From Pseudomonas baltica (lineage in GTDB: Bacteria > Pseudomonadota > Gammaproteobacteria > Pseudomonadales > Pseudomonadaceae), in contig NZ_CP134771.1 in NCBI RefSeq assembly GCF_031880315.1, forward strand, positions 496,001 to 560,000: DNA of 64,000 bases, in the 5' to 3' direction. Below, one piece after another: positions 8,991 to 16,897 of this stretch. Below the pieces are notes generated by a model. It made no database searches. It was not told where the DNA came from and was given only the letters and a program-made list of their open reading frames with translations. How positions within the stretch are numbered: the stretch's first letter is position 1; every line of letters starts with the position of its first letter. Both the position numbers and the translations under genes were made by a program.

Positions 8991-10070
8991 GTGGAGCATG
9001 CCGTGTCTGTTGATGTTGATCATTCTTGGTTGGGCCGCTTGCCTGCGCCGACGCAGTGGGCATTGCTGGTGCTGTGCGCCGCAGGTGCGGGCCAGCTGCT
9101 GGCCAGCATGCAGGTCCCTGCCGGGCGCTTCCTCGGGCCGATGGTGGCGGCCATCGCTTTCGCCTTGAGCGGATGCACCGTTCGTTTACCCAAGGTAGCG
9201 TTTCAGGGCGGCCAGAGCGTGATTGGCCTGATGGCGGCGCACTCGATCACTACCGGGGTGCTGGTGGCATTGACTCAGGCCTGGCCGGAGATGATTTTTG
9301 CCACCGTCAGCACTATCGCCCTGAGCCTCACCGTGGGCCTGGCCATGGCGCACTTCGGCGACCTGCCTGGTACCACGGCCATCTGGGGCAGCACCCCAGG
9401 CGCAGCCTCGGCGATGATCTCCATGGGTGAGCAATACGGTGCAGATGGCCGCGTGGTAGCGGCCATGCAGTATGTACGGGTCGTGTGTGTCGTGGTCTGC
9501 GGCGCGCTGGTCAGTCATTTCATGGGCATCACCTCGACCCATGCGCTGGCGGTGGCATCGACGATGCAATGGTTGCCCTTCACAGGGGGGCTGGTGGTCA
9601 TTGCCATCGGCATCGTTTTTGGTAATCGGCTGCCGGCCGGGGCGCTGTTGATTCCTTTGGCACTCGGTGCCGTCTTGCAATTGACCGGCGTCCTGCACAT
9701 CGCCCTGCCGGGCTGGTTCACCGCACTGGCCATGGCCGCCATCGGAGGCTATGTGGGCCTGCGCTTCGACCGCCCGACGGTGCTCTATGTGCTCAAGCGT
9801 CTGCCGACCATGATCTGCTGTTCGATGCTGCTGATTGCCGTAAGTGCTGCGCTGGCATATGTCATCGCGCTGCTGCTGCACAAGGACTATCTGTCGGTGT
9901 ATCTGGCCACCAGCCCCGGTGGCCTGGACTCGATGGCGATCATCGCGGTGGACAGCCAGGCCGACGTGAGCCTGGTGCTGGCGATGCAGGCGCTACGCTT
10001 GTTCACGGTGATTCTGGTGGGGCCGTTTCTGGTCAAATGGGTGATCGAGCGGGTCAGCCGGCTGGCTTGA
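8991..10070 (+). CDS. AbrB-type polytopic membrane protein (putative transporter)
   Basis: About 360 residues, almost entirely hydrophobic, in two similar halves: GRFLGPMVAAIAFALSG near the start and GALLIPLALGAVLQLTG mid-protein. This matches the duplicated AbrB membrane family, often loosely called ammonia-monooxygenase-like. Conserved signatures are DLPGTTAIWGSTPGAASAMI and TSPGGLDSMAIIA, the paired PGG motifs of the family. GTG at 8991 is chosen because GGGAG precedes it by seven bases; GTG at 9003 is the alternative. The stop lies 11 bases from the end of the convergent amidohydrolase. Substrate unknown. Confidence 0.75.
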   Translation: MEHAVSVDVDHSWLGRLPAPTQWALLVLCAAGAGQLLASMQVPAGRFLGPMVAAIAFALSGCTVRLPKVAFQGGQSVIGLMAAHSITTGVLVALTQAWPEMIFATVSTIALSLTVGLAMAHFGDLPGTTAIWGSTPGAASAMISMGEQYGADGRVVAAMQYVRVVCVVVCGALVSHFMGITSTHALAVASTMQWLPFTGGLVVIAIGIVFGNRLPAGALLIPLALGAVLQLTGVLHIALPGWFTALAMAAIGGYVGLRFDRPTVLYVLKRLPTMICCSMLLIAVSAALAYVIALLLHKDYLSVYLATSPGGLDSMAIIAVDSQADVSLVLAMQALRLFTVILVGPFLVKWVIERVSRLA

Positions 10071-10081
10071 AGCGCAGCGTT

Positions 10082-11497
10082 TCACCTGCGCTGCAGTGTT
10101 GCCAGCCCCTGCACCACTTGCTGGGCCAGCGCGGGCGTATCGACACCGATCACCCGCCCGCCCTGCTTGAGCATCCGCCCATCGGCGATCACCGTGTCCA
10201 CGGCGCTGGGCGTTGCCGACTGCACGACGCTGGCATAGGGATCGAGCACCGGCAGCATGCCCAGCCCGCGAGGATCGATGAGGGTCAGGTCGGCGCGCTT
10301 GCCCGGTGTGACCGAGCCGATCTGCGCCCCCAGGCCCATGGCGTCGGCGCCGCCCTGTGTGGCCCAGAACAGCACGTCGCGGGCCGTGAGAAGTTGCTCG
10401 TTGGCGCTGCTGCCAATGGCCAGATTCAGTAGCGTCTGCATGACCATGAACAGGTTGGCGTTGCCGCTGAGTACCAGAGTGTCGATACCCAGAGTCACCG
10501 GGATCTTTGCTTCGTGCAACGCGGCCACCGGCGCCAGGCCGTAGCCGACGCGCATCTCGGTCAGGGGCGTGAGGCACACCGAAGCGCCGCTGTGGACGAT
10601 GGTGCGCAGGTCCTCGGCGTCGGCATGAGTGGCGTGCACCAGTTGCACCGACGGGTCGAGCACGCCTTTTTTTGCCAGTTGCTGGATGGCCTTGTTCTTC
10701 TGCATCTGCGGGGTCACCGCGATGTGGGTGGAGATGGGCAGGCCATGGGCCTTGGCAAAGGCGAACTCGGGCTCCCAGATCGGCGCTGCGGTGCGCTCGG
10801 GGCCGCGAATCGCCATGCCCAGGTCAACGCGCGTTCCGGCCCTGAGTTGCGCCTGCACCCGCAGGATATCGGCGTAGTCCACCGGCGCGGTGGCAGCCAG
10901 ATCCTGAGCGTAGCCATACCACAGGCGACCGCGCAGGCCGCTGTCGAGCATGGCTTGCAGTTCTGCCTGGGCGAAGGCCGGCGTGCGTAGATTGTGCGAC
11001 CAGTTGTTGACCGTGGTGATACCACTGTTGATCGCTTCGGCCAGCCCCAGACGTACGCCCAGTGCGCACAGTTGGGGGGTGAACTGCTTGCTGACGGCTA
11101 GCTGGGATTTGAAGAACGGCTGGCCTTGCGGAGCCGGCGAACTGCTGCGCAGAAAGCTGTTCCACAGGTGCCAGTGGCTGTCCACCAGGCCGGGGATGAG
11201 GATCATGCCAGTGGCGTCGAGCACCTGAGCGCCCTCTTCGGCCAAGTCCTTGCCGACGGCGATGATCTTGCCGTTATTGATGAGCACGTCAGCATCGGGC
11301 AGTTCACCGAGCGTCGGGTCCATGCTCAGGACAGTGGCGTGACGGATCAACAGGTGAGTTGAAGGCGGCAGCGTCCCCGGCTGGGCGGCGCACGCCATGT
11401 TCGGCAGCGCGAGTCCTGCGCCCGCGACAGCGCTGAGTTTGAGCAAGGTTCGACGGTCGAGGCTGGCGGTATCTGGCACGAAAGCTCCTGTGTTCAT
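10082..11497 (-). CDS. Tat-exported metal-dependent amidohydrolase (cytosine deaminase/ATZ-like)
   Basis: A 471-residue amidohydrolase-superfamily enzyme preceded by a Tat-like signal (SLDRRTLLKLSAVAGAG, about residues 13-29). The first metal motif reads GLVDSHWHLWNSF, followed by STHIAV (third metal His), HATHADAEDL and GIDTLVLSG (metal Asp). The C-terminal GKRADLTLID closes the composite beta sandwich. The family hydrolyses C-N bonds in rings and amides, and export of such an enzyme is unusual. It begins 21 bases after the TIM-barrel gene and reads as the third gene of a minus-strand operon with it and an MRJP-like propeller. Confidence 0.8.
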   Translation of the reverse strand: MNTGAFVPDTASLDRRTLLKLSAVAGAGLALPNMACAAQPGTLPPSTHLLIRHATVLSMDPTLGELPDADVLINNGKIIAVGKDLAEEGAQVLDATGMILIPGLVDSHWHLWNSFLRSSSPAPQGQPFFKSQLAVSKQFTPQLCALGVRLGLAEAINSGITTVNNWSHNLRTPAFAQAELQAMLDSGLRGRLWYGYAQDLAATAPVDYADILRVQAQLRAGTRVDLGMAIRGPERTAAPIWEPEFAFAKAHGLPISTHIAVTPQMQKNKAIQQLAKKGVLDPSVQLVHATHADAEDLRTIVHSGASVCLTPLTEMRVGYGLAPVAALHEAKIPVTLGIDTLVLSGNANLFMVMQTLLNLAIGSSANEQLLTARDVLFWATQGGADAMGLGAQIGSVTPGKRADLTLIDPRGLGMLPVLDPYASVVQSATPSAVDTVIADGRMLKQGGRVIGVDTPALAQQVVQGLATLQRR

Positions 11498-11518
11498 GGG
11501 ATAGTTATGGCAAGGGGC

Positions 11519-12346
11519 TTATTCATTAATGGGACCAGCATTCACATAACTGCGCCAGATTTCGGCGCTATGACGAATCTGCGCCTCCAGTGCCTGATGA
11601 TCGGCAGCGGTCCTCGGCGGCTGGGTGGGGGTCAGATGCTCGGGTACCAACTCGGTCGCCACTGCGCCACTGAACCCACCCTCCACCAGCGCCTCATGCT
11701 GGGCCTTGAAGTCGATATGCCCGGTGCCGATACCACCCCGCCCGGAATCGGAGATGTGGTAGATCGCCGTGAAGGCCCCATGCTCGCGCAAAGCCTGCAG
11801 CGGGTCGGGCTCGTCGATGTTCATGTGAAAGCTGTCGAGGATCATCCGCACGTTGTCGCTGTCCATCTCTGCCAGCAACTGTCGGCACTGCGCGGCGGTA
11901 TGAATCAACGGCACTTCATAGTGATTGCACACCTCGTACAGGGTCCGCACGCCGCGGCTGGCGGCATAGGCATCAACGGCCTTGCAGCAAGCCAGCAGAC
12001 GCGCTCGGGCCGATGTCGGGTCCTTGCAGCTGAGCGTCCATTGCGACAGCCCCTGCAAGGTCACAGGCACCGGACCCAACTCGGCAGCAAAATCCACCAC
12101 CTGACGGTAATAGGCGATGGCTGCATCCTGGGTGGCCTTCGCCGGCTCGGGCGGGCCGGCGTTGAACGGATCGACGGCGATGATGCCGATACCCGCCGCC
12201 CTGGCCAGTTCACGCAACAGCGCGGGCGGCCCATCACGAAAATCTCCCGCATATTGAATGCTGTCCATGCCCAGCGCCTTGGCCTTGGCGATGACTGGCG
12301 CGGCGGCGCTGATACCCAGCGTCCAGGTGACGATGCCGACGCTCAT
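11519..12346 (-). CDS. Sugar phosphate isomerase/epimerase-like TIM-barrel protein
   Basis: A 275-residue protein of the xylose-isomerase-like TIM-barrel family. Recognisable strands include VGIVTWTL, DSIQYAGDFRD, GVRTLYEVCNHYEVPLIHT and VRMILDSFHMNIDEPDP, and the metal-binding acid/His residues of the fold are visible (TLYEVCNHYE, MILDSFHMN, YHISDSGRGGIGTGHIDF). The ATG at 12346 overlaps the stop of the upstream propeller gene by ATGA, and a long upstream extension of the frame is a shadow. Members isomerise or epimerise small sugars or keto acids. No signal peptide is seen, so it would act in the cytoplasm while its neighbours are exported. Confidence 0.8.
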   Translation of the reverse strand: MSVGIVTWTLGISAAAPVIAKAKALGMDSIQYAGDFRDGPPALLRELARAAGIGIIAVDPFNAGPPEPAKATQDAAIAYYRQVVDFAAELGPVPVTLQGLSQWTLSCKDPTSARARLLACCKAVDAYAASRGVRTLYEVCNHYEVPLIHTAAQCRQLLAEMDSDNVRMILDSFHMNIDEPDPLQALREHGAFTAIYHISDSGRGGIGTGHIDFKAQHEALVEGGFSGAVATELVPEHLTPTQPPRTAADHQALEAQIRHSAEIWRSYVNAGPINE

Positions 12347-13533
12347 GACTGCGCCCCCACCAGGGATTGCCCTGCCACCGTCGGCACGTCCTCGCGGGTG
12401 CCCAGATACGCTGGCAACTGCACCTTGTAGATCTTGAACGGCATGTCCACCGTGCTCTTGCCGTTGGGTCCGCGGTTGTACGCCAGACGCGCGCTTTGCG
12501 GCACCGGGATATACAGCTCGCGCTGGCGAGTGATCATCAGGGCGTCCGGGTTCCACAGCAACGGGTCCTGCACCAGCACGCGCAGGCTGCCATCGGGCGC
12601 CAGTACCGTGACCCGCGGCTTGTCGTTTTCACCGAAGTACAGGTTGCCGGCGCTGTCGATCGCGGTGCCGGTGGTGGGCCCGGTGTCGTAGACGAACTCG
12701 ACCTTGTCGCCTAGCGCCTTGTCCGTCATCTGGGTATCGCGCAACGCGTCGGTCGGCACGCGCCACAGCGGTCCGCTCATGGGCTGGAAATACAGCCATT
12801 TGCCGTCCGGGCTGATCTCCAGCGGGTCGCTTTGCACCTGGGTGTCACTGCCGTCGGATGTCTGCAAGGGCCGTCCGTGCTCACCGATGGGCCGGCGCTC
12901 CGGGTTCATCTTGGTCGACGGGTGATCCGCCAGGCGTCGCAGCGATACGCCGGTGCGCAGGTTGATGATGACAAGCGCGCCCAGGCCGGAGTCGGTCAGG
13001 TAAGCATGCTCGCTGTCCAGGCGCAGGTCGTTGAGATTGCCGCCCGCCGGCAGCACGCTTTCAGGCAGGCTGATCGAACGCAGCAGCTTGCCGTCGCGGG
13101 TATCGAATTGCAGGATCCGCTGGCCGGGGTTTATGCCCTTGGGGCCTGCGTCTTCGCCCATGTCGACGGCCCACAGGGTGTGGTCGTCGAAGATATGCAC
13201 GGTATTGATATTGACCAGCGCCTGGCCATGAGGCTTGCCCGGCGCCCAGCGATTCCACTCGCCGCCCGGGAACGGCTTGAGGGTCCCATCGGCCAGGACT
13301 TCGGCAATCGAGGGGGTGTTTTCGTAGCCGGGCCAGCGTGGCAGGCCGACGAACAGACGGCCATCGGCGGTTTGCGCAACGGCGTTGCAGACCCAGTCAA
13401 GGCGCGCCACTTCGATCAGCGGCTGACCGACCTTGACTATCGCCTCGCCAGCCCGGCTCAGGTTGCTGGTGGCCATCGCCAAGGTGCCAGACGCCACGGC
13501 AGCGGCTTGGCAAAAATTGCGTCGGTTGAACAT
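12343..13533 (-). CDS. MRJP/Yellow-type beta-propeller (L-dopachrome tautomerase-related), copy A
   Basis: A 396-residue exported protein: MFNRRNFCQ then a hydrophobic run is a Tat-like signal. The body matches the major royal jelly protein/Yellow family in bacterial form: RLFVGLPRWPGYENTPSIAEV, DDHTLWAVDMG, NDLRLDSEHAYLTDSGLGALVIINL, and SPDGKWLYFQPMSGPLWRVP, followed by TGTAIDSAGNLYFGENDKPRV. The bacterial members are six-bladed propellers with unknown ligands. It heads a minus operon with the TIM-barrel and amidohydrolase genes (ATGA overlap with the former). A paralogue lies just upstream at 13,837-15,015. Confidence 0.85.
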   Translation of the reverse strand: MFNRRNFCQAAAVASGTLAMATSNLSRAGEAIVKVGQPLIEVARLDWVCNAVAQTADGRLFVGLPRWPGYENTPSIAEVLADGTLKPFPGGEWNRWAPGKPHGQALVNINTVHIFDDHTLWAVDMGEDAGPKGINPGQRILQFDTRDGKLLRSISLPESVLPAGGNLNDLRLDSEHAYLTDSGLGALVIINLRTGVSLRRLADHPSTKMNPERRPIGEHGRPLQTSDGSDTQVQSDPLEISPDGKWLYFQPMSGPLWRVPTDALRDTQMTDKALGDKVEFVYDTGPTTGTAIDSAGNLYFGENDKPRVTVLAPDGSLRVLVQDPLLWNPDALMITRQRELYIPVPQSARLAYNRGPNGKSTVDMPFKIYKVQLPAYLGTREDVPTVAGQSLVGAQS

Positions 13534-13836
13534 TCGTTACCCTCTGGTAGTGGTCCCATGGCTGTCGGCGCTGCTGCCGTGACACGCCGTATTACCTATG
13601 GGACCGCTCTGGAACGGGCAAGATTCTATGAAACAGCCAGCTCTATTTGACGTGAAACCTTCAGTCCATTCGCTGATGCCAGCCTGGCCACGGTATGCAC
13701 GTGGGCTGCCTCGAAACGTTCTGCGCGGAGGTTGTGAGCTGTCAGCCACATAGGGCTTGGCGCGAAGGGCTGTCGAATGACAGATGCGCATTGCAGATAA
13801 AGCAGCAGCGAGGGAGCCGATCCCTCGCTGCAGGGT
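13534..13836. other. Gene-free spacer between the MRJP paralogues with an operator-like inverted repeat
   Basis: No gene is seen. An 11-base inverted repeat (AGTGGTCCCAT at 13549-13559; ATGGGACCGCT at 13598-13608, one mismatch) sits just upstream of copy A and could be a regulator site. A terminator for copy B occupies the other end. Confidence 0.45.
13805..13831 (-). terminator. Terminator of MRJP copy B
   Basis: Perfect 11-bp arms (GCAGCGAGGGA and its complement) flank a 5-base loop just past the copy B stop. On the minus strand it is followed by a short T-containing stretch. Confidence 0.6.
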
Positions 13837-15015
13837 TTACGCCAGCGGCTTGCCAACCAGCGCAGGCACCGTCTCACGATTGCCATACAACGCCGGCAAC
13901 TGCAGCTTGTAGATCTTGAACGGCCGCACCAGCCCGTCGACGCCACCCGGCCCGCGGTTGGCCGCCATGCGCGCACTCTGCGGCACCGGGATGTACAGCT
14001 CGCGGGTGTTGGAGATGATCATCGCATCCGGGTTCCACAGTTTCGGATCCTCGGCCACCACCCGCAGGCTGCCATCCGGCGACAGCACGGTGATCCGCGG
14101 CCGGTCGTATTCGGCCAGATACAGGTTACCGGCGCTGTCGATGGCAGTGCCGGTCAGCGGCCCGGTGTCGTAGACGAACTCGACCGTGTCGCCCAGGGCT
14201 TTTTCGCTCATCTGGGTGTCGCGCAACGCTTCGGTCGGCACGCGCCAGAGCGGTCCGCTGAGTGGCTGGTAGTACAGCCATTTGCCGTCCGGGCTGATCT
14301 CGATCGGATCCGAGTGCACCTGGTGGTCGCTGCCATCGGGCATCTGCAGTGGGCGGCCCTCCTCGCCTATCGGCCGGCGCTCGGGGCTCATCTTGGTCGA
14401 TGGATGATCGGCCAGGCGGCGCACCGACACACCGGTGGCGAGGTTGACGACGATGATCGCGCCCAGGCCGGAATCGGTCAGGTAGGCATGACCGCTGTCC
14501 AGGCGCAGGTCGTTGAGGTTGGCACCGGCCGGCAGCACGGCGGGCGCCAACGTGATCGAGCGCAGCAGCTTGCCGTTGCGGGTGTCGAACTGCAGGATCT
14601 TCTGCCCGAGGTTGATGCCGTGCGGGCCGGCATCCTCGCCTTGGTCGATGGCCCACAGGGTGTCGTCGTCGAAGATGTGGATGGTGTTGATCTTGACCAG
14701 CGCCTTGGCGTTCGGCTTGCCCGGTTCCCACTCGTTCCAGTCGCCGCCCGGAAACGGCTTGAGCGTGCCATTGGGCAGCACTTCGGCGATGGAGGGGGTA
14801 TTTTCGAAGCCGGGCCAGCGTGGCAGGCCGACGAACAGCCGACCGGTGGAGGTCAGGCCGACGGCGTTGCAGAGCCAGTCAAGATGGGCGACTTCGGTCA
14901 GCGGCTGGCCGACCTTGGCCATGACGGCGGCGGCGTTGGCCAGATGGCTGGAGGCGACCGCGAAGGCGCCGCAAGCCAGGACGGACGCCTGGCAAAAATT
15001 GCGTCGGTTGAACAT
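13837..15015 (-). CDS. MRJP/Yellow-type beta-propeller (L-dopachrome tautomerase-related), copy B
   Basis: The protein has 392 residues from the ATG at 15015 (MFNRRNFCQA), which is preferred because copy A begins with the same Tat-like motif; the longer frame adds an unrelated 34-residue extension. It is collinear with copy A over its whole length with long identical blocks (RLFVGLPRWPGFENTPSIAEV, LADHPSTKM-PERRPIGE, SPDGKWLY-QP-SGPLWRVPT), so the pair arose by tandem duplication. It has its own terminator and promoter gap and is not translationally coupled to copy A. Likely periplasmic; ligand unknown. Confidence 0.85.
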   Translation of the reverse strand: MFNRRNFCQASVLACGAFAVASSHLANAAAVMAKVGQPLTEVAHLDWLCNAVGLTSTGRLFVGLPRWPGFENTPSIAEVLPNGTLKPFPGGDWNEWEPGKPNAKALVKINTIHIFDDDTLWAIDQGEDAGPHGINLGQKILQFDTRNGKLLRSITLAPAVLPAGANLNDLRLDSGHAYLTDSGLGAIIVVNLATGVSVRRLADHPSTKMSPERRPIGEEGRPLQMPDGSDHQVHSDPIEISPDGKWLYYQPLSGPLWRVPTEALRDTQMSEKALGDTVEFVYDTGPLTGTAIDSAGNLYLAEYDRPRITVLSPDGSLRVVAEDPKLWNPDAMIISNTRELYIPVPQSARMAANRGPGGVDGLVRPFKIYKLQLPALYGNRETVPALVGKPLA

Positions 15016-15221
15016 TGCTATCCCTTTTATTGATTTTGTCGAGCATCTCGAGGTGTCTACACGGGGCCTTTTGGGCAGTCTCCCGCTAGACGTACGATAT
15101 ACGATGACCAAACTCACGGGATGGTAAAACGCAAGGCCTGCGCCTGTTTTGAAGGGAAACGGTCAAAATAATCGACCGTCTGTGGTGGTATCGATCAACG
15201 CGGTGCCAAGGAGTCAAGGGG

Positions 15222-16478
15222 TCAGGGCGCGGCGACCTGGCGGCATTTGAAGCCTTGGGCTTCGTCCCGATCCACCCGCGCCTCAGCCTTGGCCGCGCAC
15301 ACCTCGGGGTTCTGCAGGGCATTCCAGAGGATTGCCGGAGCTTGCTGGGCGACCTGATACATGGCTCGGCACACGTAACCGGCCTTGGGGTCGGCGGGCA
15401 GCAGCCAGAGGGCGCGGCTGTCGGCGCCCCGCTCGCAGATGACGCGGGTGGACGTCGCCACTTGCACCGGCGCAGCGGGTGGCAGTGCCGGCGTCGGTGC
15501 AGGCGTCGGTGCAGGCGCCGAGCGGCCTTCCTGGCTCAGCACTACGGTCGGGTAGAACACGCCACGCGCGATGCCTTGGGGCATCTGCCAACTGAGTGTC
15601 CACCCCTGATCGAGGGCCAGCGAGCCTTGCGCGCGTGGCACTGTCGGTACCTGACTGCCCTGCTCGAACGCGGGAAAGTCCATGCCGACACCGGGGGCTA
15701 CGGGCTGCAGTTGGTCAAGTGTTCGCCCGGCCCGGCTGGCCGCCGCAGGCAGACTCTGGCACTGCACTCGGGCTGAAAAGCACAACGGCTGCGAGCCGTC
15801 TTGCAGCACTACGGCGGCGCCGCTGTCGAAGAACGCCGCGCGCAAAGCCTGCTCGTCGCCACCCGCTGCCGCGACGGCCACCCCACCCAGAGCGGCAGCG
15901 AGGCTGGTGCTGTGGACCAACTGCGCCGCGGTGCCCTGCGGGTCGCTGCCCAACTCGGCCTCCCACAATCCCTGCCCCGCCAACAGGCCGACGCGCAGGG
16001 CCTGGAGCGCCGTGCCACCGGGCTGACGGTAGGCCCACCAAGCCGCGTAGGCGGCGGCGCCCGCCGGGCCGCCATAAACGCTGCGGCCCAGCTGCGCTTC
16101 GGCACTGGCGTAGGTATAGCTGCGCGCTACACGTTCGGCCGCCAGCTCGTTGCTGGCCTCGTCACGGGTGCCGGCCTGCCACAGATCTTCCATCAACCGC
16201 TGGGCGGCGGCATCCTGGGTCGCCGTGTCGGCATTGGCGAGAAAGTGGTCGATCAGCGGTTTTGCCTGCGGCCCAGCGCGTGTCGCAATCGCTGCCTGCG
16301 CCGCGTCTGGATGCATTTGCAGCGCGACGGTGCGGATATCCCCCAGCGCCTGCTCGGCGACCGCCTGCCAGCCGGGCAGCAAAACGCCGCCGCTGATGGC
16401 AGGCTCGGCGCTGGACGCGGGCTGGGTGGCAAAAAGGCACAGGCAAGGCACAAGCAAAAGCGGTAAGCGTGAGGTCAT
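15222..16478 (-). CDS. Secreted hypothetical protein with Pro-rich linker and Cys-containing C-terminal domain
   Basis: I do not recognise this 418-residue protein. It starts with a Sec signal peptide (LPLLLVPCLCLFATQPASSA). The N-terminal two thirds are Ala-rich and mostly helical (about residues 30-240). A proline/alanine linker (APAPTPAPTPALPPAAP, about 325-341) then leads to a small C-terminal domain with four cysteines (VICERGAD, GYVCRAMY, EVCAAKA, FKCRQV) that could form two disulfides in the periplasm. The modular layout suggests an exported envelope protein. It is monocistronic, convergent with nothing, and lies 181 bases from the tRNA gene. Confidence 0.6.
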   Translation of the reverse strand: MTSRLPLLLVPCLCLFATQPASSAEPAISGGVLLPGWQAVAEQALGDIRTVALQMHPDAAQAAIATRAGPQAKPLIDHFLANADTATQDAAAQRLMEDLWQAGTRDEASNELAAERVARSYTYASAEAQLGRSVYGGPAGAAAYAAWWAYRQPGGTALQALRVGLLAGQGLWEAELGSDPQGTAAQLVHSTSLAAALGGVAVAAAGGDEQALRAAFFDSGAAVVLQDGSQPLCFSARVQCQSLPAAASRAGRTLDQLQPVAPGVGMDFPAFEQGSQVPTVPRAQGSLALDQGWTLSWQMPQGIARGVFYPTVVLSQEGRSAPAPTPAPTPALPPAAPVQVATSTRVICERGADSRALWLLPADPKAGYVCRAMYQVAQQAPAILWNALQNPEVCAAKAEARVDRDEAQGFKCRQVAAP

Positions 16479-16659
16479 GGAGTCACCCGGGGTTGGCGCA
16501 CTGTGGGGCGTCGACGACCACTACCTGAAGACGTAAAGCTGGCGCACAGCATACAGAGCCCGTGCGGGGCTGGCGACAACTGAGGGGGATGATTGCGAGG
16601 ATACTGCAGTGCACCTGCCCGGCCAGAGAATGGCCATGAACGGGAACACTTGAAGAAAA

Positions 16660-16734
16660 TGGCAGGGGCGGCTGGATTTGAACCAACGCATGGCAGGATC
16701 AAAACCTGCTGCCTTACCGCTTGGCGACGCCCCT
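16660..16734 (-). tRNA. tRNA-Gln (anticodon TTG)
   Basis: The minus strand folds into a complete 75-base cloverleaf with encoded CCA. The acceptor stem AGGGGCG pairs with CGCCCCT, the discriminator is G, the D-arm holds AAGCGGTAAGG, the anticodon stem is GCAGG/CCTGC with loop TTTTGAT (anticodon TTG, reading CAA), and the T-loop is TTCAAAT. The first acceptor pair is A1-U72 rather than the U1-A72 of E. coli tRNA-Gln. Confidence 0.95.
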
Positions 16735-16897
16735 GTATCTGGTAGCGCAACATCGTGATGTTGCATTCCCGCATCAACCGTTGAAGGCTTGTCTGCAAGA
16801 ACGGCGAGGAATTTACCAGCTTTCATCCGATCCGCCAACCCCTGAAACAAAAATATGTTTCCAGAACAGTCAGTTACTGTTCGCCGGGGTTCATTGC

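Noticed and set aside
16660..16734. tRNA-Gln as an integration site for a genomic island
   Set aside because: No integrase gene and no repeated copy of the tRNA 3' end were seen in the window.
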